From an uncultured beta proteobacterium (GTDB lineage Bacteria; Pseudomonadota; Gammaproteobacteria; Burkholderiales; Burkholderiaceae_C), in the NCBI GenBank assembly GCA_903920405.1, contig CAIXMC010000283.1, forward strand, positions 1 through 11,762: a stretch of DNA of 11,762 nucleotides. Direction: 5' to 3'. This document shows positions 5,764 to 11,656 of this stretch, one piece after another. The stretch's first letter is position 1. Every line of letters starts with the position of its first letter. Under the pieces are notes generated by a model. It was not told the origin of the DNA. It saw only the letters and a list, made by a program, of their open reading frames with translations, and did no database searches. The position numbers and the translations under genes were made by a program.

Positions 5764-7878
5764 TTATTGCACGTTGAGGCTGGCAAGCGCCTGATGCAAG
5801 TCATTGGCCATCAAAATTTCAGAGAAGATGACCGGTGAGTGTTTTGGCGCATACAGCACGTAAACCGGCACGCCGTTGCGACCAAGCTGGGTCAATGCTG
5901 CGGTGATGGTGGGGTCACGTAAAGTCCAGTCAGCGCGCAGTAAAACCACTTTTTTTGCATCAAAATCTGACACAACGGCAGCATCTGACAAAACGCGCTT
6001 GTTGAATTGGCAGGTCACGCACCAGGCGGCGGTGAAATCGACAAACACTGGTGAGCCTTGTGCCAAGTGGTATTGCACTTTTTCAGGTGACCAGGCTTGC
6101 CATCGTTCACTGTTTGTCATGCTGGCAGTGGTCAAAGGTTGGATGATATTTTGGCCTGTAACGCTTGTCAGTAAAGCGATGAATGCTATTGAAAATGTAG
6201 TGATTATCCATCGACTGCGCCCCTTCAAACCCAGCGACCACAGTATAAAAGCCAGGCCAAGCAGCAGCGCCAGCAAAGAAGCAGCGCCATGAATGCCGCT
6301 TTGCTGACCCAGTACCCACACTAGCCAAACTACGGTGGCAAACATAGGAAACGCCATACCGTGTCGAAAGCTGTTCATCCATGCCCCCGATCGTGGCAAC
6401 CGATGCAAAAGAGCCGGCGACCAGCACAATGCCAAAAAAGGGAGCGCCATGCCAACACCCAGCGCCACAAAAATCAGCAAGGCCTGCCACAAAGGCAGCC
6501 CTAAAGCCAAACCCAACGATGCACCCATGAACGGCGCAGTACAGGGCGATGCAATAACAACAGCCAACAGGCCAGACAAAAAGGCATTGACCGTGAAGTG
6601 CTTAACCTGCAGGCCAGCCATACTGCCAGGCAAAAAGTGGCCAAAAGCAAACACACCCGCCAGGTTCAGCCCGATCACCGTAAAGAGCACTGCCAAAATC
6701 GCCACCACGGCGGGAGACTGCAATTGAAAGCCCCACCCCAGTTGCTCACCAGCACTGCGAAGGGCCACCATCAGCACGCCCAGTGCCACAAATGACAGCA
6801 CCACACCCGCCCCATAGGCCAGTGCGCCGATGCGCTGATGGTAGGGGTCATCATGGTGGCGGCTGAAACTCAGTACCTTGATGGCCAACACAGGGAAAAC
6901 ACAGGGCATCAGGTTCAATACCATGCCACCCAGGAAAGCACCGAGCAGTGCAAGCCAAAAAGTACCTGTACCCGGTGACGTTGGTACAGAGGCAGGTTGC
7001 ACCACAGTGTCATTGAGTGCAGGCCAGTCGCCACTGACTTGTGCCACTGTAGCAAAACCACTTCGATGACCTGCCGTGTCAGCCACAATGACCAAGGGCA
7101 ATGCTTTAGGGCTTGTACCGCGGTGGATGGCGATGGGCACAGTGGCTGTCCAGACCGCACCCTGCCAAGCTTGCGACCCTAAGCCTGTGGGTTCAATCAT
7201 CTCTGGTATTTCAGAAAAAATTTCCAGTTTTTGGCCTTGCAGTGCAGCAGGCAACCCTTTAACTACCATCCTCAGATGTTGGCCTTCGATGGTGATGCTG
7301 CTTTTGTCCACCAAAGTTTGAGGCAGTGACAAAAAGGCGGACTCAAAGGCTGCAACATCAAAGACTGTGGCACCTTGAATGGGCAGATGCAATTCAAAGT
7401 CGTTTTCCTGGGGGATACATTCTTGTTGACATGCCAGCCAATTGGCATGTAATTTGACATCCAAAGAAGAAGATGAAGGATTGAAGTCAGGTGTGATGGT
7501 CAGGGGTACAGGCAAAAGCACAGTTCCGTCATAACCATAATTGATCATGTCGGCGACAGGCAACCTTTTGGGCACAGGCCAGGCCATGTCGCCTGCATCC
7601 ACACCGGCAGGCAGCGTCCATTGAAAGGTGGTGGGCAGTCCTGAGTCACCCGGGTTTTTCCAGTAGGTATGCCACTTTGGTGGATGGCGAAGTTGCAATC
7701 CTATCCAGACTGTTTGCCCTGGCCTAACCCCGTTGGGAGCGTAGGCCATCAGCTCGGCTGGAATCTGCTCAATACCCGCCACATTTTGCAAGAGATTTTG
7801 GGCTGTAACGCAGATGGGTATTGCGCTGGCAGCTATCAATAATGAACTTAACAAGATGCGAATCAAAACATGGATCAT
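5764..7878 (-). CDS. DsbD/ScsB-type protein-disulfide reductase (thiol:disulfide interchange transporter)
   Basis: 704 residues. A signal peptide (about 1-26) precedes a periplasmic DsbD-alpha-like domain with HTYWKNPGDSG and the redox pair WLACQQEC (C150, C154). A CcdA/DsbD-type membrane core of about eight helices (about 307-575) holds the two channel cysteines in LNLMPCVFPV (C326) and IASPCTAPFMG (C446). A C-terminal thioredoxin-like domain has FVDFTAAWCVTCQ (C620, C623) and cis-Pro671. Such proteins carry electrons from cytoplasmic thioredoxin across the inner membrane to periplasmic partners. The N-terminal domain resembles ScsB-type members more than E. coli DsbD, so I give no symbol. 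All six redox cysteines are present. No strong Shine-Dalgarno precedes the ATG. It follows the DUF167 gene by 24 bases on the same strand, probably co-transcribed. Confidence 0.93.
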   Translation of the reverse strand: MIHVLIRILLSSLLIAASAIPICVTAQNLLQNVAGIEQIPAELMAYAPNGVRPGQTVWIGLQLRHPPKWHTYWKNPGDSGLPTTFQWTLPAGVDAGDMAWPVPKRLPVADMINYGYDGTVLLPVPLTITPDFNPSSSSLDVKLHANWLACQQECIPQENDFELHLPIQGATVFDVAAFESAFLSLPQTLVDKSSITIEGQHLRMVVKGLPAALQGQKLEIFSEIPEMIEPTGLGSQAWQGAVWTATVPIAIHRGTSPKALPLVIVADTAGHRSGFATVAQVSGDWPALNDTVVQPASVPTSPGTGTFWLALLGAFLGGMVLNLMPCVFPVLAIKVLSFSRHHDDPYHQRIGALAYGAGVVLSFVALGVLMVALRSAGEQLGWGFQLQSPAVVAILAVLFTVIGLNLAGVFAFGHFLPGSMAGLQVKHFTVNAFLSGLLAVVIASPCTAPFMGASLGLALGLPLWQALLIFVALGVGMALPFLALCWSPALLHRLPRSGAWMNSFRHGMAFPMFATVVWLVWVLGQQSGIHGAASLLALLLGLAFILWSLGLKGRSRWIITTFSIAFIALLTSVTGQNIIQPLTTASMTNSERWQAWSPEKVQYHLAQGSPVFVDFTAAWCVTCQFNKRVLSDAAVVSDFDAKKVVLLRADWTLRDPTITAALTQLGRNGVPVYVLYAPKHSPVIFSEILMANDLHQALASLNVQ

Positions 7879-7902
7879 GATGGTTAAAGGAAAAAATACC
7901 GG

Positions 7903-8226
7903 TCAAAACAAGGGATGCTGACATGTGTCTAACGTAAACACCGCAGGGAGCTTTGTGGGTGACTTGATGCGCAATTGCTTGTGAATTGTCATACGGCCAA
8001 ACACCAGATCAATGTCAGACACTGTCACGCCAAAAAGGGGGGCCAAAAAGCGAAGCATATGATCGGTGGCACGACCATTGACTGGCGATGCCGTGACGCT
8101 CACCTTGAGCTGCTTGCCATAAGGCTTGCCAATGGCATCTTTGACAGCACTTGGCTTTCCCAAAATATTAACCACGAGCACATCACCATCCCATCTAAAG
8201 AAAGTGTCACCAGTCTGATTTTTCAT
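7903..8226 (-). CDS. DUF167 (YggU) family protein
   Basis: 107 residues. The core KVSVTASPVNGRATDHMLRF followed by LAPLFGVTVSDIDLVFGRM and KQLRI matches the DUF167 pattern (usually V-x-A-P-P-V-x-G-x-A-N ... V-x-x-G-x-x-x-R-x-K-x-x-x-I), with T-A-S-P in place of T-A-P-P. The family is small and widespread and has no firmly established biochemical role. It lies upstream of, and on the same strand as, the DsbD-type gene with a 24-base gap, suggesting an operon. Start ATG at 8226; no strong ribosome binding site is visible. Repeat copy C lies about 40 bases upstream, between this gene and the divergent lipoprotein gene. Confidence 0.85.
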   Translation of the reverse strand: MKNQTGDTFFRWDGDVLVVNILGKPSAVKDAIGKPYGKQLKVSVTASPVNGRATDHMLRFLAPLFGVTVSDIDLVFGRMTIHKQLRIKSPTKLPAVFTLDTCQHPLF

Positions 8227-8266
8227 TGGATTTGGTACTTGATGTGTGTTGGTTCATGGTCACCGT

Positions 8267-8338
8267 TTAGGATAGTGTCAATCATAAGTTCTGCTTTTGA
8301 CGAGCCAAAAGCGGAACTTATTATTGTCCATCTCCTAA
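8267..8338. repeat. Dispersed inverted-repeat element, copy C (minimal 72-bp hairpin)
   Basis: Two terminal arms stand back to back. The left arm begins TTAGGATAGTGTC and ends AAGTTCTGCTTTTG; the right arm read in reverse complement begins TTAGGAGATGGAC and ends AAGTTCCGCTTTTG. About 27 of 33 arm positions pair, with a loop of about 6 bases (8300-8305). The inner arms and core of copy B are missing. It lies between the divergent DUF167 and lipoprotein genes. Confidence 0.88.
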
Positions 8339-8417
8339 CCAATGGATTTGGTTGGCTATTGATCGTGATTCGCAATCGGTATCGGAAAAACAGAAATGCC
8401 TCTCATGGGCAAATCGC

Positions 8418-8447
8418 TTGCATGTCTTACACTTACGCACAAATAAT
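8418..8447 (+). promoter_or_regulatory. Weak candidate promoter for the lipoprotein-vanZ pair
   Basis: TTGCAT (8418-8423), an 18-base spacer and AATAAT (8442-8447). The -10-like box matches 5 of 6 consensus bases but the -35 only 3 of 6. It lies about 50 bases before the lipoprotein start. Pattern match only. Confidence 0.22.
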
Positions 8448-8499
8448 CGTCGAGTGTATTTTTTTGTTAATCCGTAGATCCCTGATTTGAATGCTCTGA

Positions 8500-8691
8500 A
8501 TGTCTTACTTGTTGTCACCCCTTAAATTTCTTCTGTGCCTGTTGACAGTCGCCAGCCTTGTTTTCTCATTGCAATCCTGTGCCGTGGTAGCCGTTGCTGA
8601 TGCTGCGGTCACGGTGGTTGCCACTGGCGTTAAAGTCACTGCGAAGGCTGTGGGTGCTATCGCTGATGCCGTGATACCTGATGGCGATTAA
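8500..8691 (+). CDS. Small Ala/Val-rich lipoprotein (NF038104-like)
   Basis: 63 residues. The N-terminal hydrophobic signal ends in the lipobox LQSC (Cys27), followed by a short mature part rich in alanine and valine (AVVAVADAAVTVVATGVKVT). This layout resembles the tiny NF038104-type lipoproteins annotated in many proteobacteria; their role is unknown. After cleavage the mature protein is about 37 residues anchored in a membrane. The last 11 bases overlap the start of the VanZ-like gene in another frame, so the two are probably translationally coupled. The ATG at 8500 is the only start giving a full signal peptide; no strong Shine-Dalgarno is seen. Confidence 0.75.
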   Translation: MSYLLSPLKFLLCLLTVASLVFSLQSCAVVAVADAAVTVVATGVKVTAKAVGAIADAVIPDGD

Positions 8692-9031
8692 CACATTCTG
8701 GAAAGGTACGTTCTGGGTACTGGTGTTGGTCACCCTGTGGCTGGCACTTATTCCAGCAGATCAAGTTCCTACAGCATTCCATTTTTGGGACAAAGCACAG
8801 CACGCACTGGGTTTTGCTGGATTGGCGTTATTGGGAATATTGTCTTTTCCGGGACGCATCCGTTTATTGATGTTCGGTCTGATGCTTTTTGGGGCCGGTA
8901 TTGAATGCGCTCAATGGCTCACTGGCTGGCGACAGGGTGACTGGGTCGATTGGGTAGCTGACTGCGTGGGGTTGGTGATGGGGGGTGGGTTCTGGCAAGC
9001 AGTGGTTATGGTTGTTCAGGTGCGTCGCTGA
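8681..9031 (+). CDS. VanZ-like membrane protein
   Basis: 116 residues with four predicted membrane segments (about 8-25, 40-56, 60-77, 90-112). Characteristic VanZ-family positions are visible: the FWDKAQHALGFAGLALLG stretch with D37-K38 and H41, and IECAQWLTGWRQGDWVDW with E75, Q78, R84 and D87, in the usual E-x-x-Q-x-x-x-x-x-R-x-x-D-x-x-D arrangement. Short stand-alone VanZ proteins are widespread and poorly understood; the name comes from a teicoplanin-resistance protein but implies no resistance here. The start ATG lies inside the 3' end of the lipoprotein gene. Repeat copy D begins 18 bases after the stop. Confidence 0.85.
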   Translation: MAINTFWKGTFWVLVLVTLWLALIPADQVPTAFHFWDKAQHALGFAGLALLGILSFPGRIRLLMFGLMLFGAGIECAQWLTGWRQGDWVDWVADCVGLVMGGGFWQAVVMVVQVRR

Positions 9032-9049
9032 TTTTCACGCAAAGGTACC

Positions 9050-9181
9050 AAGGATATGGTCAACAACAAGTTCCGCTTTTGGCTCGTCAGATTTGGCCGC
9101 ACCGTGATTTGCGCCCGGCATTGCATCTTTAACTCTGACGGCCAAATGCTGAACTTGAACGGGTTGCCGACCGTATTCCAA
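9050..9181 (-). repeat. Dispersed inverted-repeat element, copy D (inverted orientation, core deleted)
   Basis: The left end AAGGATATGGTC followed by AAGTTCCGCTTTTGGCTCGT corresponds to the right arm of copy B in reverse. The right part CGGCATTGCATCTTTAACTC then TGACGGCC corresponds to the left arm in reverse. The central palindrome and part of one arm are deleted, joining at GTGATTTGCGCC. The right terminus is degenerate (GACCGTATTCCAAG). It forms most of the leader ahead of aroC. Confidence 0.83.
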
Positions 9182-9204
9182 GTCATCAAGGATAATGCGC
9201 CCGC

Positions 9205-10341
9205 ATGAGCGGTAATACTTTTGGAAACCTTTTTGCAGTCACCAATTTTGGTGAATCCCACGGCCCGGCCATTGGTTGCGTGATTGATGGCTGCCCGCCA
9301 GGGCTTGGCTTGAGCGTGGCCGATATTCAGCCTGACTTGGACCGCCGCCGTCCGGGCACCAGCAAGTTTGTCACGCAACGCCAAGAGCTTGACCGTGTTG
9401 AAATTTTGTCAGGCGTTTATGAGGGTAAAACCACCGGCACACCCATTTGTCTGCTGATTCAAAACACAGATCAGCGCAGCAAAGACTATGGCGACATCGT
9501 TCAAACCTTTCGCCCAGGCCATGCGGATTACGCTTATTTTCAAAAATATGGCCTGCGAGATCCACGGGGTGGTGGCCGCTCCAGCGCACGATTGACCGCG
9601 CCCATGGTGGCAGCAGGCGCACTGGCCAAAAAATGGCTGCTTGAAAAATATGGCACAGTGTTTCAATCCTGCATGGTTCAACTGGGTGAACTTCCCATTG
9701 CGTTTGAGTCATGGTCGTATGTCTCTCAAAACCCGTTTTTTGCACCTGTCAAAAATATTGAGGCCATGGAAACTTATCTTGACACCCTACGCAAAAATGG
9801 GGACTCTTGCGGCGCACGGTTGCGTGTGTGTGCGTCCCATGTGCCAGTGGGCTTAGGCGAGCCTCTGTTTGACAAGATGGATGCCGACATTGCTTACGCC
9901 ATGATGGGTATCAATGCGGTCAAGGGCGTTGAGATCGGGGCAGGTTTTGCCAGTGTGGCGCAGCGAGGCAGTACGCATGGCGATGCACTCTCACCCCAAG
10001 GCTTCAAAAGCAATAATGCTGGCGGTATATTGGGCGGCATCACCAGCGGCCAGGACATTGAAGTGTCTGTGGCCATCAAACCCACCAGCTCCATTTTGAC
10101 CCCGCGTGAATCCATCAACACAGCAGGTCACGGCGTGGAAGTCATTACCAAAGGCCGTCACGACCCCTGTGTAGGTCTTCGCGCTCCACCCATTTTGGAA
10201 GCCATGCTGGCGCTGGTGGTGATTGACCACGCCTTGCGCCATATCGCCCAATGTGGGGATGTGCAGTGTGGGTTGGCGCCCATTGCGGCGCAGGCTGCGC
10301 CAAACACCGTCATGTTGGACAGGGGGTGCGCTACAAATTGA
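9205..10341 (+). CDS. aroC: Chorismate synthase AroC
   Basis: 378 residues, slightly longer than the usual 350-370. It catalyses the last shikimate-pathway step, 5-enolpyruvylshikimate-3-phosphate to chorismate, using reduced FMN. All three family signatures are present: [16 protein letters not shown] (16-31), [17 protein letters not shown], and [17 protein letters not shown] near the C-terminus; DRRRPG with its substrate-contacting arginines is also visible. AAGGA (9188-9192) lies 12 bases before the ATG, a rather long spacing; no better start exists because the conserved N-terminus [20 protein letters not shown] begins here. The gene is flanked by repeat copies D (upstream) and E (downstream) and looks monocistronic. 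It sits beside no other shikimate gene. Confidence 0.98.
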   Translation: MSGNTFGNLFAVTNFGESHGPAIGCVIDGCPPGLGLSVADIQPDLDRRRPGTSKFVTQRQELDRVEILSGVYEGKTTGTPICLLIQNTDQRSKDYGDIVQTFRPGHADYAYFQKYGLRDPRGGGRSSARLTAPMVAAGALAKKWLLEKYGTVFQSCMVQLGELPIAFESWSYVSQNPFFAPVKNIEAMETYLDTLRKNGDSCGARLRVCASHVPVGLGEPLFDKMDADIAYAMMGINAVKGVEIGAGFASVAQRGSTHGDALSPQGFKSNNAGGILGGITSGQDIEVSVAIKPTSSILTPRESINTAGHGVEVITKGRHDPCVGLRAPPILEAMLALVVIDHALRHIAQCGDVQCGLAPIAAQAAPNTVMLDRGCATN

Positions 10342-10388
10342 TCCTTTTGGCGCTCCTGCATGACACCTGTTTCCATTTTGTGGGAGCG

Positions 10389-10417
10389 GCGAAAGTGGCG
10401 ATGTCTGCGAAAGTGGC
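10389..10417 (+). repeat. 11-bp direct repeat, 18-base period
   Basis: GCGAAAGTGGC occurs at 10389-10399 and again at 10407-10417, just before half-element copy E. It may be a small local duplication at the broken edge of the element. Confidence 0.7.
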
Positions 10418-10420
10418 AAA

Positions 10421-10488
10421 TTGATTCGCCCGGCATTGCGTTATTAACTCTGACTGAAAAAAGCGGAACTTATTGTTAACCATGGAAT
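10421..10488 (-). repeat. Dispersed inverted-repeat element, copy E (half element)
   Basis: Same orientation as copy D. CGCCCGGCATTGCG and TTAACTCTGAC match the inner arm of D, followed by AAGCGGAACTTATTGTTAAC and a degenerate terminus CCATGGAATT. No other terminal arm could be found on its left side. Confidence 0.75.
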
Positions 10489-10516
10489 TTGTGTGTGTAA
10501 CTGTCCAAAAATAATA

Positions 10517-10562
10517 AGGTGTTTGGGGGTGGTTCTGGGGAAGTCTGAGAATGCAAACACCT
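10517..10562. repeat. 9-bp perfect inverted repeat with 28-base spacer
   Basis: AGGTGTTTG (10517-10525) and CAAACACCT (10554-10562) flank a G-rich spacer. Unrelated to the dispersed element by sequence. It could be an operator pair or RNA stem upstream of the lytic transglycosylase gene, or chance. Confidence 0.4.
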
Positions 10563-10642
10563 ATGATGTTCAGGGAATACACTTAAGGCCTATCCGGCAA
10601 CATCAAGTTTCTGCACAAACATAAAGGAAATAAACTGCAACA

Positions 10643-10657
10643 TTGTTAGCGTAACAA
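10643..10657. promoter_or_regulatory. Palindrome TTGTTAGCGTAACAA, possible operator
   Basis: TTGTTA (10643-10648) and TAACAA (10652-10657) are perfect inverted repeats around GCG. The size and symmetry resemble a dimeric regulator site, about 70 bases before the lytic transglycosylase start. The regulator is not identifiable. Confidence 0.35.
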
Positions 10658-10674
10658 CCCAAGCGAGCATTCAG

Positions 10675-10699
10675 ATCATCAGCATGTCGTGCTGATGAT
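10675..10699 (+). promoter_or_regulatory. 10-bp perfect stem-loop in the lytic transglycosylase leader
   Basis: ATCATCAGCA (10675-10684), loop TGTCG, TGCTGATGAT (10690-10699). It ends 17 bases before the AAGGA site of the downstream gene. No U-run follows, so it is not an intrinsic terminator. It may be an mRNA leader hairpin or an operator. Confidence 0.5.
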
Positions 10700-10716
10700 T
10701 CAAGCTCACGCGCAAG

Positions 10717-10721
10717 AAGGA
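10717..10721 (+). promoter_or_regulatory. Ribosome binding site of the lytic transglycosylase
   Basis: AAGGA lies 6 bases before the ATG at 10728. It decides this start over the upstream in-frame GTG at 10689, which would lie inside the leader hairpin loop. Confidence 0.75.
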
Positions 10722-10727
10722 AAAGCT

Positions 10728-11525
10728 ATGTCAGCATGTAAAATTTTACTAACGGGAATGAGACGCATCACCACGGTCGTCGTCCAGGGGTTTTTTGATA
10801 TCACCCACAACAGCGTTGCCCTGATCGGTATCATGGTTCTTTTTATTGTTATTTCATTGATGGCGCGTCCTGAATTGCGCCAGATAAGCGAAGCCAAATT
10901 GTTTGGCTGGCTGCAAGAGCGACAAATTGAAGTCACGGGTGAGGTCAATCCTCAAGATGCCAGTGACCGCGTCACTGCCACCAACCCCGAGTACTTGCCC
11001 AAGCAACAAGTTGCTCTGGTTTTTTGGTTGAGTAAAAAATACCGTGTTGCTCCTGAGCCTATCAGTGCGCTGGTGTCTGAGGCTTTTGATGTTGGTTTGC
11101 GTTCCAAATTGGACCCCACTCTCATTCTGGCCGTCATGGCGATTGAATCCCGTTTTAATCCGTTCGCGCAAAGCCCTGTAGGTGCCCAAGGCCTCATGCA
11201 GGTCATGACCCATGTCCATAGTGATAAATACCAGAGATTTGGGGGACAATTTGCAGCTTTTGACCCCTTGACCAACTTGCGAGTGGGTGTCAGAGTATTG
11301 CAAGACTGTATTAGGGTGGCCGGCTCGATTGAAGGCGGTCTCAAAAAATATGTGGGTGCTACAGATATGGGAGATGACGGTGGTTACGCTGCCAAGGTGC
11401 TCGCTGAGCATGCACGTTTGCAACAGGTTGTGCGTGGTCGTGCCGTGCAAACATCAGTGCGTACCATCGTTCGTCCTCCTGCATCAGCGTCTGAACCATC
11501 AGCTACCTTGGCGCTGAACTATTAG
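10728..11525 (+). CDS. Membrane-anchored SLT-type lytic transglycosylase
   Basis: 265 residues. A short cytoplasmic N-terminus precedes one membrane helix (about 28-46, NSVALIGIMVLFIVISLMA), a linker, and an SLT-like domain (about 110-232). The domain shows TLILAVMAIESRFNPFAQSP with the putative catalytic Glu140, then VGAQGLMQVMT (151-161) and the FDPLTNLRVGVRVLQD motif (178-193). These enzymes cleave the MurNAc-GlcNAc bond of peptidoglycan with 1,6-anhydro ring formation. The usual AYNxG motif is replaced by KKYVGATDMGDDGGY, a variant I associate with Burkholderiales homologues. A low-complexity Ala/Ser/Pro tail ends the protein. The start is set by the AAGGA site. The gene appears monocistronic and converges with the minus-strand gene at the right edge. 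Cleavage of wall by this protein is inferred from family. Confidence 0.9.
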   Translation: MSACKILLTGMRRITTVVVQGFFDITHNSVALIGIMVLFIVISLMARPELRQISEAKLFGWLQERQIEVTGEVNPQDASDRVTATNPEYLPKQQVALVFWLSKKYRVAPEPISALVSEAFDVGLRSKLDPTLILAVMAIESRFNPFAQSPVGAQGLMQVMTHVHSDKYQRFGGQFAAFDPLTNLRVGVRVLQDCIRVAGSIEGGLKKYVGATDMGDDGGYAAKVLAEHARLQQVVRGRAVQTSVRTIVRPPASASEPSATLALNY

Positions 11526-11548
11526 TGAATGTGAAAGAACCTGGGAGC

Positions 11549-11610
11549 GGGGGTGTGTTTTATGTTGAACGTGACAGGGTGGGCACCACATCACTTTGAA
11601 ACGCACCCCC
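11549..11610. repeat. Nested inverted repeat after the lytic transglycosylase gene
   Basis: GGGGGTGTGTTT (11549-11560) pairs with AAACGCACCCCC (11599-11610) with one G-U pair. Inside, GTGA (11571-11574) pairs with TCAC (11591-11594) and GGTG with CACC (11578-11587). No U-run follows, so it is at best a non-canonical bidirectional terminator between convergent genes. Confidence 0.5.
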
Positions 11611-11620
11611 CACGAGTGAC

Positions 11621-11636
11621 ATTGACCATATCCTAA
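11621..11636. repeat. Dispersed inverted-repeat element, copy F (solitary terminus)
   Basis: ATTGACCATATCCTAA is an essentially consensus terminus of the dispersed element, but no inner arm is seen on its left, where the G/C-rich nested hairpin lies instead. Confidence 0.6.
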
Positions 11637-11656
11637 TGGCAGAATGTTGACTGATG

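Larger units (their letters stand above)
10342..10688. other. Intergenic region between aroC and the lytic transglycosylase gene
   Basis: About 350 bases without a gene, containing an 11-bp direct repeat, half-element copy E, a 9-bp inverted repeat with a 28-base loop and a 6-bp palindrome, with a 10-bp hairpin straddling its right edge; each has its own entry. No convincing intrinsic terminator for aroC was found. Confidence 0.6.

Noticed and set aside
7975..8490. 171-codon plus-strand open frame
   Set aside because: Its first half is antisense to the DUF167 gene and it then runs through repeat copy C; the translation shows no domain and no start signal.
8321..8518. 65-codon minus-strand frame upstream of the lipoprotein
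   Set aside because: Begins in the lipoprotein start and ends in repeat copy C; no recognisable domain or ribosome binding site.
8681..9031. Glycopeptide resistance function for the VanZ-like gene
   Set aside because: No other van genes are present and short VanZ proteins are common in Gram-negative genomes without such a role.
10342..10688. Riboswitch or tRNA gene in the aroC-transglycosylase gap
   Set aside because: No cloverleaf or recognisable riboswitch core; the region is explained by copy E and small inverted repeats.
10854..11450. 198-codon minus-strand open frame
   Set aside because: Antisense to the lytic transglycosylase gene, which has a signature active-site region.
679..11636. 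Assignment of the repeats to REP/BIME, ERIC or Correia elements
   Set aside because: Size range is similar but the terminal sequences do not match those families as I remember them, and no RAYT transposase gene is present in the window.
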